64,000 nt of DNA, from positions 162,634 through 226,633 of the forward strand of contig NZ_FOVH01000016.1 in assembly GCF_900115095.1 (NCBI RefSeq), given 5' to 3'. This document shows, piece by piece, positions 44,002 through 53,015 of the stretch (within the stretch, counting starts at the first letter, position 1; every line of letters begins with the position of its first letter). The notes below the pieces were generated by a model. That model saw only the letters and a program-made list of their open reading frames with translations. It ran no database searches and was not told the DNA's origin. The position numbers and the translations under genes are program-made. The DNA comes from Actinomadura madurae (lineage in GTDB: Bacteria > Actinomycetota > Actinomycetes > Streptosporangiales > Streptosporangiaceae).

Positions 44002-46005
44002 CTACTGGTCTGCGGTCGCGTGGGCGTCTTCGGCGTCCCACCGCTCGGCGAGCGCGACGTAGTCGGCGATGAGCCCGGGGCGATCGATCGCTCCCTCGCT
44101 CAGCACCTCCTCGGGGCGCGCGCCCTGCAGGATCCGCTTGATCGGGATCTCGAGCTTCTTTCCGGTCTTGGTGTGCGGGATCGCGGCCACGACATGGAAC
44201 GCGTCCGGCACGTGCCGCGGCGAGCCCTCGGTGCGCAGCTTCTGCCGGAGAGCCCCGATCGCCTCGTCGTCCAGGACCTGTCCCGCGTGCGGCACCAGGA
44301 ACATGGGCATCCGGTACGTCCCGTCGGCGCGCTCGACACCGATCACCATCGCCTCGGCCACGCCTTCGGGCCCCTCGATGATCTTGTAGAGATCGGCGGA
44401 GCCGATCCGCACGCCGTTGCGGTTGAGGGTCGAGTCGGAGCGGCCGTGCACGACGAACGACCCCCTGCTGGTGTGGGTGACCCAGTCGCCGTGACGCCAG
44501 ACCCCGGGGAACGTGTCGAAATACGCGGCTCGGTACTTGGATCCGTCCGGGTCGTTCCAGAACCCGACGGGCATGCTCGGCATCGGAAGCGTGACGACCA
44601 GCTCGCCCACCTGATCGCGGATCGGCTCCCCATCGCCGTCGAAGGCCGCCACGGCCGTGCCCAGCACCGGGCCCGGAATCTCACCGGGGACGACCGGGAG
44701 CGCGGGCGCACCGGCGACGAACGCGCCGACGACGTCCGTACCGCCGCTGCTGGAGATCAAGGGGACGGACGGCGAGACCGCGTCGGCCACCCATGCGTAC
44801 ACCGAGGCCGGGGCCGGCGCGCCACTGACCATGATCTGCTTGAGGTGCGTGAACCCGTGGTGCTCGTTGGGCCTCGACCCCTGCGACGCGCACCCCAGGA
44901 TGTGACCGGGGCTGGTACCGAAGACGGTGACGCGCTCGTCGGCGACGATCTGCCACAGTCGATCGGCCGTCGGGAAGAACGGGCCGCCTTCGCAGGTGAC
45001 CGCCGTGACCCCGGACAGCAGACTGGAGACGACGCTGTTCCACAGCATCCAGTTCGTCGTGGTGTACCAGAAGAACGTGTCTCCAGGGCCCATGTCCGCC
45101 TGCAGCGCGGAGGCCGCGAGGCTCATCGCGACCACGCCGGCGTGACTGTGCGCGATCCCTTTGGGAATGCCGGTGGTGCCGGACGAGAACAGGACCCACA
45201 GCGGATGCTCGGCCGGCACCTGCGCGGTGATAAGCCGCTCTTCGGAGTCCGCGGAGCAGACGTCGTCCCAGCGTTCGTGACGCACCGGGCCGAAAGCGGC
45301 GGGCTCGGCGTCGAGGCCGGCGCGCGGCACCGTCACCACCGCGCGCACCCCCAGACGCTCGACGAGCGCAGCGACCTCCTCACGCCGGTCGCGCACCTTC
45401 CCGTCGAAGCGGTACGCCGTGGCGGCCACCAGGACCGTCGGCTCCAGCTGCTGGAAGCGATCGGCGGCGGCGGAGACTCCGTAGTCGGGAGCGCACCCCG
45501 CCCACGTCGCGCCGAGCGAGGCCGTGGCGAGGAAGGCGATGACGGATTCCTGCGCATTGGGGAGGTAGCCGACGACCCGGTCTCCCTCCTGGACGCCCAT
45601 GGAGCGCAGTGCCGAGGCGAAACCGGCGACAGCCGCCCTCAGCCGAGGCCAGCTCAACTCGCCTCGGCTGCCGTCTTCGGCGATCGAGACCACCGCCGCA
45701 CCGGGCCGGTCGGCGAACCGCATCACCTGATCGACGTAGTTCAGCCGAGCCCCCTGGAACCACTTGGCCCCCGGCATGGTGCGGCGGTCGAGGACCGTTC
45801 GGTACGGCGCCGACGCGACAACGCCGAACTGTTGCCACACCTCGGCCCAGAACCGCTCCGGCTCGGTGATCGACCACTCATGCAACTGCCAGTAGTCGTT
45901 CAGGACGACGCCGTGCCGCTCTGCCGCTTCGGCGGCGAACTCCGCCAGCCGTCCCGTGCCGAGTGGGGCGGGGGCGAGCCCGGCGGTCCGCGGTGCGTCG
46001 CTCAT
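44002..46005 (-). CDS. aacS: Acetoacetyl-CoA synthetase
   Basis: This 667-residue acyl-CoA synthetase of the acetoacetate branch has NDYWQLHEWSITEPERFWAE and PGAKWFQGARLNYVDQVMRF typical of AacS/ACS N-termini, P-loop LWVLFSSGTTGIPKGIAHSH, and SSSGGTDVVGAFVAG, WRHGDWV and TKTGKKLEIPIKRIL with the C-terminal catalytic Lys. It converts acetoacetate, ATP and CoA to acetoacetyl-CoA. The start is ATG 46005, overlapping the VOC gene stop (ATGA); the longer upstream frame is antisense coding noise. Acetoacetate may come from the FAH-type hydrolase of this operon or from HMG-CoA lyase. Confidence 0.92.
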   Translation of the reverse strand: MSDAPRTAGLAPAPLGTGRLAEFAAEAAERHGVVLNDYWQLHEWSITEPERFWAEVWQQFGVVASAPYRTVLDRRTMPGAKWFQGARLNYVDQVMRFADRPGAAVVSIAEDGSRGELSWPRLRAAVAGFASALRSMGVQEGDRVVGYLPNAQESVIAFLATASLGATWAGCAPDYGVSAAADRFQQLEPTVLVAATAYRFDGKVRDRREEVAALVERLGVRAVVTVPRAGLDAEPAAFGPVRHERWDDVCSADSEERLITAQVPAEHPLWVLFSSGTTGIPKGIAHSHAGVVAMSLAASALQADMGPGDTFFWYTTTNWMLWNSVVSSLLSGVTAVTCEGGPFFPTADRLWQIVADERVTVFGTSPGHILGCASQGSRPNEHHGFTHLKQIMVSGAPAPASVYAWVADAVSPSVPLISSSGGTDVVGAFVAGAPALPVVPGEIPGPVLGTAVAAFDGDGEPIRDQVGELVVTLPMPSMPVGFWNDPDGSKYRAAYFDTFPGVWRHGDWVTHTSRGSFVVHGRSDSTLNRNGVRIGSADLYKIIEGPEGVAEAMVIGVERADGTYRMPMFLVPHAGQVLDDEAIGALRQKLRTEGSPRHVPDAFHVVAAIPHTKTGKKLEIPIKRILQGARPEEVLSEGAIDRPGLIADYVALAERWDAEDAHATADQ

Positions 46006-46934
46006 GAGGTGTGCGCGCCGGCCATCAGCTCGGCGAGGTCGTCGGGGGCGAGGAAGGACGGCGGGGGCGGCGGGCCCCACGCGTACATCGCCCGAACGCC
46101 CTCCCACACCTCCGGCTTCCACAACGCGTCGTCGACGATGCAGTCGATGTCGGAGCTGTACTCGGAGAAGTTGCCGGCCGGGTCCTTGAGGTACCAGAAG
46201 AAGTTCGAGCCGACGGCGTGCCGGCCGAGACCCCACACGTGGCGCGACGGGTCCGCGGCGAGCATGTGGTGAGCTCCCCTGCCGATCTCGTCCACGTCGT
46301 CGACGATCCACGAGGTGTGGTGCAGGAACGAGACCGGTGCCTTCTGGACGAGCACGTTGTGATGGTCGGTCGAGCACCGGAGGAAGGCCGCCACATCGGA
46401 AACGAGGTCGCTGACCTTGAAGCCGAGGCCCTCGATGAAGAAGCGCTCCGTCGCCGTGTAGTCGGTCGAGCCCAGCACGACGTGGCCGAGCCTGCGCGGC
46501 TTGACCGGCCCCTCGCGCGTGACGCCGTCGGCCCGCTCGTTGGTGCGGACCGGCCGCCCCGGCGCGTTGTAGCTCTGCTCCCGGTCGGGTCGCGGCTCGG
46601 TACGGGCAGCGATCGAGACGCTGACCTTCACGCCGGTGCCGGGATCGAGGGCCGTGACGCCGGCATCGGACCGCTCGTAAGCGAGGTCGAGTCGGCGGAG
46701 GCCGCGGGCGATGCGGTCGAGGTCGTCGGCGTCGTCGACACCGATTCCCAGTTCGATGAGCCGCCGCAGATCCGTGTGCCTGATGGTGAGCTGCTCACCG
46801 CCGTCCTGGGTGCGGAAGCGTGCGATCTTGTCGTCGCCCTCCGATGCGACAGGCGTCAGCCCGAACTCGGTGTAGTACGCCGCCGTCGCGGCGACGTCGG
46901 GGACACCCATGGTGATCCCGGTCAGTCGGTGCAT
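46002..46934 (-). CDS. VOC-family extradiol dioxygenase (two glyoxalase modules)
   Basis: The protein has 310 residues. Two vicinal-oxygen-chelate modules are visible: an N-terminal one from HRLTGITMGVPDVAATAAYY and a C-terminal, metal-binding one from RRLGHVVLGSTDYTATERFF. The expected iron ligands are His in GHVVL, His in LHHTSWIVDDVD and Glu in GNFSEYSSDID. This is the two-domain layout of catechol 2,3-dioxygenases. It probably cleaves the catechol formed by the flavin hydroxylase at 49.5 kb. ATG 46934 is chosen as the family-consistent start. It lies 28 bp after the FAH gene and overlaps aacS. Confidence 0.88.
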   Translation of the reverse strand: MHRLTGITMGVPDVAATAAYYTEFGLTPVASEGDDKIARFRTQDGGEQLTIRHTDLRRLIELGIGVDDADDLDRIARGLRRLDLAYERSDAGVTALDPGTGVKVSVSIAARTEPRPDREQSYNAPGRPVRTNERADGVTREGPVKPRRLGHVVLGSTDYTATERFFIEGLGFKVSDLVSDVAAFLRCSTDHHNVLVQKAPVSFLHHTSWIVDDVDEIGRGAHHMLAADPSRHVWGLGRHAVGSNFFWYLKDPAGNFSEYSSDIDCIVDDALWKPEVWEGVRAMYAWGPPPPPSFLAPDDLAELMAGAHTS

Positions 46935-46962
46935 CCCCACAACAGCCCCTTTCCTCGCCCCG

Positions 46963-47817
46963 TCACCGCGCCTTGACGCACACGTGCCGCATCGTGCCGA
47001 TGCCCTCGATGGCGGTCTCGACGACATCGCCTTCCTTGAGGAACCGCGGTGGCTTGCGGGCACCGCCGACGCCCGACGGGGTACCTGTGAAGATCACGTC
47101 ACCTGGGCGGAGCTCCAGCACCGACGACAGGTGCGAGATCAGCGACGGGACCGAGAAGATCATCCGATCGGTCGACCCGGACTGCACGGTCTCGCCGTTG
47201 ACGGTGCAGGAGATGTGGAGCCGGTCGGGATCCGGCACCTCGTCGGGTGTGACCAGCCCTGGTCCCTGCGGGGAGAAGCCGGCGAAGGACTTGCCGAGCG
47301 AGAACTGCGGCACGGGCCCTGCCAGCTGGTAGGTGCGCTCGGAGAAGTCCTGCCCGACGGTGAGCCCCGCGACGTGCGACCAGGCGTCCTCGACGGCGAC
47401 GTCGCGCGCGGGCTTTCCGATCACGACGACCAGCTCGGCCTCCCAGTCCACCGTCTCCCCCGGCAGGGCGAGGTCGCCCGCCGGCCCGGCGAAGCTGCCG
47501 AGGAACTTGGTGAAGACGGTCGGCTTGTCGGGGTAGGTGAAGCCCGACTCGTCGGCGTGGTCGCGGTAGTTCAATCCGATCGCGAAGACCTGCCGGGGGT
47601 CGGGCGACGGCGCCCCGAGCTCGCTGGGCTCGTACCGGTCGCCCGCGGCGAAGTCGATGGTGGCGGTGCCGTACCAGCGGACCAGCGCGTCCCAGGCGTC
47701 GAAGACCTGCCGTGGGTCGGGCCCGAACGCCCCGTCGCCGGCCTTCGCGAGGTCGACCACCGTGCTGGAGTCGGGCGCCATCAGAACCGTTCGCCCTGCT
47801 CTCGTCGCGATTCGCAT
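46963..47817 (-). CDS. Fumarylacetoacetate hydrolase family protein
   Basis: This 284-residue FAH-family hydrolase has VFAIGLNYRDHADESG, metal-binding glutamates in VDWEAELVVVIGK, GQDFSERTYQ and TGTPSGVGGARKPP. The family cleaves acylpyruvates or hydrates and decarboxylates ring-cleavage products. Being first in the operon with a VOC dioxygenase and AacS, it may release acetoacetate or a related keto acid. The start ATG 47817 is preceded by AAAGGTGAG. The divergent GntR gene and palindromes upstream suggest repression. Confidence 0.9.
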   Translation of the reverse strand: MRIATRAGRTVLMAPDSSTVVDLAKAGDGAFGPDPRQVFDAWDALVRWYGTATIDFAAGDRYEPSELGAPSPDPRQVFAIGLNYRDHADESGFTYPDKPTVFTKFLGSFAGPAGDLALPGETVDWEAELVVVIGKPARDVAVEDAWSHVAGLTVGQDFSERTYQLAGPVPQFSLGKSFAGFSPQGPGLVTPDEVPDPDRLHISCTVNGETVQSGSTDRMIFSVPSLISHLSSVLELRPGDVIFTGTPSGVGGARKPPRFLKEGDVVETAIEGIGTMRHVCVKAR

Positions 47818-47883
47818 CGTGTGGCTCACCTTTCGTCCGTGGTCCGGCTCACACAACCAGCGAGGATGCGAGATGTCAACGAT

Positions 47884-47904
47884 ATTTCGAAATTTGGCGC
47901 CAAA
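47884..47904. promoter_or_regulatory. Abutting palindromes between FAH operon and GntR gene
   Basis: ATTTCGAAAT (47884-47893) and TTTGGCGCCAAA (47893-47904) are perfect palindromes sharing one base. They are AT-rich within GC-rich DNA and lie 66 bp from the FAH ATG and 46 bp from the GntR ATG. They are likely a GntR operator with overlapping divergent promoters. Confidence 0.6.
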
Positions 47905-47950
47905 GTGGAGACCACTGCAGGGTTTCAACACCTTGGACTACACTCCGGCC

Positions 47951-48634
47951 ATGGCTCGATCTGGTTCCGCGGCCCCCACGCGGGCGAGCGTGGTGCTCCA
48001 GCGACTGCGTTCGGATGTCCTCAACGGCCGCTTGGCGCCGGGATCAAAGCTCGGCTTCGCCGAACTCGGCGCCCGCTACAACGTCAGCAGCGGAGTGCTG
48101 CGGGAAGTCCTGCCCCGGCTCGTCGAGCAGGGCCTGGCCACCTCGGAGGCGCAGCTGGGATTCCGCGTCATCGACGTCTCGGTCGACAACCTCACCCAGC
48201 TCACCGACGCGCGCGTCGCCCTCGAGACCCTCGGGATCCGCGAGGCGGTCGCGCACGGCGACATCACCTGGGAGTCGGAGGTCGTCGCCAAGCACCACGC
48301 GCTCGAGCGGATCGGCCGCACCGTCACGGGGCCCGAGATAAGCGAGGACTGGCTCGTCGCGCACGAGGCGTTCCACCTCGCCATCCTCGCCGGCTGCGGC
48401 AACACCTACCTCTACGACGCCGCGGCGCGCCTGCGCTCCATCTCGGAGGTCTACCGCTGCTGGTCTACACCCGAGAGCCTGCGCACGCACCGCGACATCG
48501 AGGCCGAGCACCGCGCGATCATGGAAGCGGCCGTGGGCCGCGACGCCGACCTCGCGGTCGGTCTCAGCGAGCGGCACATCCGGCTCACGATCGAGTTGGC
48601 GATCGCGAGTCAGCAGGCGGCCTCGTCCGCCTGA
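47951..48634 (+). CDS. GntR/FadR-family regulator (FCD domain)
   Basis: The protein has 227 residues. The N-terminal winged HTH (VLQRLRSDVLNGRLAPGSKL, then LGARYNVSSGVLREVLPRLV) has an unusual SSGVLREVLP in place of the common RTPVREAL. The C-terminal FCD domain has an all-helical ligand-binding pattern with His in VAHEAFHLAILAGCGN and RTHRDIEAEHRAIMEAAV, consistent with metal-assisted acid binding. It is divergent from the FAH operon, with palindromes between. The final 50 bp overlap, tail to tail, the 3' end of the IclR gene. Confidence 0.9.
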   Translation: MARSGSAAPTRASVVLQRLRSDVLNGRLAPGSKLGFAELGARYNVSSGVLREVLPRLVEQGLATSEAQLGFRVIDVSVDNLTQLTDARVALETLGIREAVAHGDITWESEVVAKHHALERIGRTVTGPEISEDWLVAHEAFHLAILAGCGNTYLYDAAARLRSISEVYRCWSTPESLRTHRDIEAEHRAIMEAAVGRDADLAVGLSERHIRLTIELAIASQQAASSA

Positions 48635-49409
48635 CCGGATCGGGGGCCCGCGTCGCGCGGGCGATCGCGAGGCTCGCGGTCCGGATCGCGACCCGGTTGG
48701 CGACCTGGGTGCCGCGGGGACCGGGCGATACGAGAGAGATCGCACCGAGCGCCTCGCCCTGCCGACCGAGGATCGGCGCCGCCACGGTCGAGATGATGTC
48801 CGGGCCGCCCGGCAACGGGTTCGGGCCAGTGACCGCGCACACACCCTCCGTTCTCGTCATCGCGAGGAGTCTCCGGAGCCGGGCGGGCTCCGCCGAACGC
48901 TCCAGGCGCGCCTGACGCACCTCCTCGGGGGCGTACGCCAGCAGTGCCACCCCGATCCCGGTCTCGCCGAGGGGGATCCGCCCGCCGACCCGGTACTTGA
49001 CCGCCGTCGCGTCCGTGGCCGACAGCCGTTCGACCAGCACGCCCTCGTCGCCCTCGCGCACCGCCAGCAGGATGTGCTGGCGCGTGACGTGATGCAGGTC
49101 CTCCATCACCGGCAGCGCCGCGGCGCGCAGTCCGTGCCCGCGCGGCGCGAGTGAGGCGATCTCCAGGAGTTGCAGGCCGACGACGAATTCTCCGTTCTCG
49201 CGACGTTCGAGCGCCCCGACGCGCACGAGCTGGTTCGCGATCCGCAGCGCGGTGCTCTTCGGCAGGTCAGAGCAGGCGGCCAGCGTCTGCAGCGACAGGC
49301 TCTCGCCGTTGTCGGCGAAGGCCCGCAGGAGCCGGAAGGCCCGGTCGAGGATCGGCTCCCCGACTGGTGGACGGCCGGACGGGCGCCTTGAGCGCTGCGT
49401 GCCACTCAT
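48585..49409 (-). CDS. IclR-family regulator
   Basis: This 274-residue IclR protein has HTH LDRAFRLLRAFADNGESLSL with LAACSDLPKSTALRIANQLV, followed by the effector domain (HHVTRQHILLAVREGDEGVL, RIPLGETGIGVALLAYAPEE, ISTVAAPILGRQGEALGAIS). It is divergent from the flavin hydroxylase gene with only 41 bp between starts, so it probably regulates that gene and itself. Its last 50 bp are antisense to the end of the GntR gene. Confidence 0.9.
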   Translation of the reverse strand: MSGTQRSRRPSGRPPVGEPILDRAFRLLRAFADNGESLSLQTLAACSDLPKSTALRIANQLVRVGALERRENGEFVVGLQLLEIASLAPRGHGLRAAALPVMEDLHHVTRQHILLAVREGDEGVLVERLSATDATAVKYRVGGRIPLGETGIGVALLAYAPEEVRQARLERSAEPARLRRLLAMTRTEGVCAVTGPNPLPGGPDIISTVAAPILGRQGEALGAISLVSPGPRGTQVANRVAIRTASLAIARATRAPDPVRRTRPPADSRSPTRS

Positions 49410-49450
49410 TGAAATGTCCCCTGTGTGTCGACCATCGCACGCCGGACTAT

Positions 49451-51049
49451 ATGCCCATGCCTGACCCAGTGAACTCGATGTCGACGGCTCCGGTCCTGGT
49501 CGCAGGGGGTGGACCCGCGGGACTCGCGACCGCGGCCGAACTGGCACTGCACGGCGTTCCCTCGATCGTGGTCGAGCCGCGGGCCGCCGTCTCCCACACA
49601 AGACCACGCGCCAAGACGACGAGCCCGCGCACGATGGAGCTCTTCCGGCGCTGGGGCATCGCCGACGCGGTCCGTGACGCCGCACCTCTCAAACCGGAGT
49701 CGTGCCGGCGGGTCATCTTCTGCACCACTCTCAACGGCGAGCGCATCACCCAGTTCGACGATGCGTTCGGCATGCGCGCCACCCCCAGTGACCTGTTCGC
49801 CGAAGGCGGGCAGCAGGTGCCGCAACCGATCGTCGAGGAGGTGCTCCGCGCCCACCTGCGATCGACCGGGCTCGTCGAGCTCCGGCTCGGAGAGCGCGTC
49901 ACGGGTCTGACCGAGTCGAGCGACTCGGTGAGCTGCGAGATCACGCGTGACGACGAGTCGACGTACCAGATCACCGCGGACTACGTCGCCGGCTGCGACG
50001 GCGCGAAGGGCGTCACCCGAGACGCCATCGGTTCGACGTTCGCCGGGGCGTCGTCGCCTCGCTCGAACCTCAACACGGTGTTCCGCGCACCGGGATTGCG
50101 GCCCGCCGTCGGTGAGGCCGTCCACTACTGGGTGGTCGGCCCGGAGGTGAAGTCGGCCATGGGCCCGCTCGACGGCGAAGGGACCTGGTGGGCGGGCCTC
50201 GGCGGCATCGACGCCACCTGCACCGACCAGCGTGCGGTCGAGCTCCTCGCCGCACTCACCGGACGGTCCGCGGACGAGATCGGCATCGAGCTTCTCGCCA
50301 CCGACCCGTGGGTGCCCCGGATGCTGATCGCCGACCGGTACGCCTCCGACCGGGTCTTCCTCGTCGGTGAGAGCGCACACGTCAATCCGCCGTTCGGAGG
50401 CCACGGCTTCAACACCTGCGTCGGAGACGCGGTCAACATCGGCTGGAAGCTCGCCGCGGCGCTGCGCGGCTGGGCAGGCCCCGAGCTGCTCCGCACCTAC
50501 GCGGTGGAGCGGCGCGAGGTCGCGCAGCAGACGATCGATTCCGCGACGCGCAACCTCCGAGCGTCCGGCCCCGACATCGCGCAGACCGCCGAACGCATCC
50601 AGGAGACCAAGTACGAGGAGTTCAACTCCCTGGGCCTCGTGCTCGGATACTCCTACCACGGTTCACCCGTGGTGATCACGACGCACGAGGCGCCACCGTT
50701 CGACGTGGTGAACTACACCCCGTCGACCGTTCCCGGCTCACGACTCCCGCATGTCTGGCTGAAGCCCGGTCATGCGCTGTACGACGACCTCGGCCGCGGG
50801 TTCACGCTGATCCATCCGGGCTCCGCCGACACGGGCGCCATCGCGCGGTTCCAGAGCAGGGCGGAGCATTTCGGCATCCCTCTGACGACGATCCCGGCGC
50901 CGGCCGCATGGGGACACGAACCCTTCCTCCTGATCCGCCCCGACCAGCACATCGCCTGGCGCGGCCCCCGGCTCGACGCCTCCGTGCTGCTCCGCGCGGT
51001 GGGGCGTCCGGAGCACGCCGACACGATGGCGTCCTCCTCGGCCGAATAG
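49451..51049 (+). CDS. FAD-dependent aromatic hydroxylase (second copy)
   Basis: This 532-residue group A flavin monooxygenase has the Rossmann motif LVAGGGPAGLATAAELALHG, DG motif YVAGCDGAKGVTRDAIG, FAD motif DRVFLVGESAHVNPPFGGHG with FNTCVGDAVNIGWKL, and a C-terminal thioredoxin-like domain. The usual GD of the second FAD motif reads GE here. ATG 49451 is the longest plausible start, with ATGs at 49457 and 49478 in frame; no clear Shine-Dalgarno sequence marks any of them. Probably hydroxylates a phenol for the VOC dioxygenase at 46 kb. Only moderately similar to the hydroxylase at 18.7 kb. Confidence 0.88.
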   Translation: MPMPDPVNSMSTAPVLVAGGGPAGLATAAELALHGVPSIVVEPRAAVSHTRPRAKTTSPRTMELFRRWGIADAVRDAAPLKPESCRRVIFCTTLNGERITQFDDAFGMRATPSDLFAEGGQQVPQPIVEEVLRAHLRSTGLVELRLGERVTGLTESSDSVSCEITRDDESTYQITADYVAGCDGAKGVTRDAIGSTFAGASSPRSNLNTVFRAPGLRPAVGEAVHYWVVGPEVKSAMGPLDGEGTWWAGLGGIDATCTDQRAVELLAALTGRSADEIGIELLATDPWVPRMLIADRYASDRVFLVGESAHVNPPFGGHGFNTCVGDAVNIGWKLAAALRGWAGPELLRTYAVERREVAQQTIDSATRNLRASGPDIAQTAERIQETKYEEFNSLGLVLGYSYHGSPVVITTHEAPPFDVVNYTPSTVPGSRLPHVWLKPGHALYDDLGRGFTLIHPGSADTGAIARFQSRAEHFGIPLTTIPAPAAWGHEPFLLIRPDQHIAWRGPRLDASVLLRAVGRPEHADTMASSSAE

Positions 51050-51084
51050 TCCAGTCCGAACACGCTTCGCAAGGAGAACCACCG

Positions 51085-52051
51085 ATGCCCGAGGCTGTGA
51101 TCGTCGCCACCGCACGTTCCCCGATCGGCCGTGCCAACAAGGGATCTCTGGTCTCGATGCGGCCCGACGACCTGGCCGTGGCCGTGCTCGCGGGCATGGA
51201 CCATCTGCCCGGCACCACGGTCAACCGCTACTGCTCGTCCAGCCTCCAGACGACCCGGATGGCCTTCCACGCGATCAAGGCGGGCGAGGGCGACGTCTTC
51301 ATCTCCGCCGGCGTCGAGCCCCGCCATGCCCGACCTGTACGCCGCGATGGGGCAGACCGCCGAGAACGTCGCCCAGCTCAAGGGCATCAGCCGCGAGGAG
51401 CAGGACGAGTTCGGTGTCCGCAGCCAGAACCTCGCCGAGGCGGCGATCGCCAACGGCTTCTGGGAGCGGGACATCACCCCGCTGACGCTGCCGGACGGCA
51501 CCGTGGTCTCCGCCGACGACGGCCCTCGCCCCGGCGTGACGAAGGACTCGGTCTCCCAGCTCAAGCCGGTCTTCCGTCCCGGCGGGAGCGTCACCGCCGC
51601 GAACTGCTGCCCGCTCAACGACGGTGCGGCGGCGATCGTCATCATGAGCGACGTCAAGGCCAGGCGGCTCGGACTGACCCCGCTCGCGCGGATCGTCTCC
51701 ACCGGCGTCACCGGGCTCTCGCCCGAGATCATGGGCCTCGGCCCGGTGGAGGCGAGCGAGCGGGCCCTCGCCCGGGCGGGAATGACGATCGAGGACATCG
51801 ACCTCGTCGAGATCAACGAGGCCTTCGCGGCGCAGGTGATCCCGTCGGCCCGCGACCTGGGCCTCGACATCGACAAGCTCAACGTCAACGGCGGCGCCAT
51901 CGCGGTCGGCCACCCCTTCGGCATGACCGGCGCGCGCATCACCAGCACGCTGATCAACTCGCTCCGGTTCCACGACAGGCAGTTCGGGCTGGAGACGATG
52001 TGCGTGGGCGGCGGACAAGGCATGGCGATGGTGCTGGAGCGGCTCTCGTGA
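51085..52051 (+). pseudogene. Acetyl-CoA acetyltransferase (thiolase) with two internal deletions and a frameshift
   Basis: The gene starts normally at ATG 51085 after AAGGAG (MPEAVIVATARSPIGRANKG) and keeps the nucleophile region NRYCSSSLQTTRMAFHAIKA. About 40 residues expected between DDLAV and AVLAGMDHL are missing. After ISAGVE (about 51318) roughly 50 more are missing and the frame changes. From ATG 51326 another frame carries the rest: MGQTAENVAQLKGISREEQD, EINEAFAAQVIPSARDLG, the catalytic His in GGAIAVGHPFGMTGAR and the Cys in MCVGGGQGMAM. An intact homologue has ~400 residues. The surviving code is well conserved, so decay looks recent. It could have served acetoacetyl-CoA cleavage after AacS. 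Confidence 0.85.
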
Positions 52052-52233
52052 CGGTTCGAAGCGAGGCGGCGATAAGGGCAGGGCAGGTCACCCGCCTGGC
52101 CGACGCCGGAACTTACTCGGATACCTGATGGCTTCGCGAGTCACGATCGAGAATGCTCGGAAGCAGACTCGACAACAGGCTGGGCGCGACGCGTCGAACT
52201 GACGGTTCGCCTCCCGCCGCGGAAGCGAGAACC

Positions 52234-53004
52234 ATGGACATCTCCACCCTCTTCTCCCTCGACGGCCGCACGGCACTGATCACCGGCGGCTCCCGCGGCA
52301 TCGGCCGGATGATCGCCGAGGGCTATGTCCGCAGCGGCGTGCGGGTCTACATCTCCGCGCGCAAGGCCGAGGCGTGCGATGCCGCCGCAAAGGAGCTGTC
52401 GGAGTTCGGCCACTGCGTCTCGCTTCCGGCGGACGTCTCGACCGCGGCGGGCATCCAGGAACTGGTGGCCGCCTACCGCGAGCAGGAGTCGGCGCTGGAC
52501 ATCCTGGTCAACAACGCCGGGGCGGCCTGGGGTGCTCCGTTCGACGAGTTCCCCGAGTCCGGCTGGGACAAGGTGATGGACCTCAACCTCAAGACGCCGT
52601 TCTTCCTCACGCAGGCGCTCAAGCCGGAACTCGTGGCCGCGACCGGCGGCCATCTGGCCAAGGTCATCAACATCGCCTCGATCGACGGGATCTCGATCAA
52701 CCCGATGGAGACCTACGGCTACCACGCCAGCAAGGCCGGACTGATCCAGCTGACCCGCAGAATGGCGCTTCGGCTGATCGAGGACGGGATCGTCGTCTCC
52801 GCGATCGCTCCGGGCGCGTTCGCCTCGAACATGAACAGGGCCGCGCGCGATCACGCGGACGAACTCATGGAGGTGATCCCGTCGGGGCGTATCGGCACCG
52901 ACGAGGACATGGCCGCGGCCGCGATCTACTTGGCCTCCCGCGCAGGCGACTACGTGGTCGGCTCCACGCTGGTCGTGGACGGCGGCGCGACGCACGCCCG
53001 CTGA
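52234..53004 (+). CDS. Short-chain dehydrogenase/reductase
   Basis: This 256-residue classical SDR has cofactor motif ALITGGSRGIGRMIAEGYV, NNAGAAWGAPF, and catalytic Ser in INIASIDGIS with YGYHASKAGL (Tyr and Lys). The C-terminus is VVGSTLVVDGGATHAR. The Arg after the first motif favours NADP(H). It lies 182 bp after the thiolase pseudogene; that gap shows nothing recognisable. It may reduce or oxidise a beta-keto or alcohol intermediate. Confidence 0.92.
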   Translation: MDISTLFSLDGRTALITGGSRGIGRMIAEGYVRSGVRVYISARKAEACDAAAKELSEFGHCVSLPADVSTAAGIQELVAAYREQESALDILVNNAGAAWGAPFDEFPESGWDKVMDLNLKTPFFLTQALKPELVAATGGHLAKVINIASIDGISINPMETYGYHASKAGLIQLTRRMALRLIEDGIVVSAIAPGAFASNMNRAARDHADELMEVIPSGRIGTDEDMAAAAIYLASRAGDYVVGSTLVVDGGATHAR

Positions 53005-53015
53005 CTCGCGCGGCT

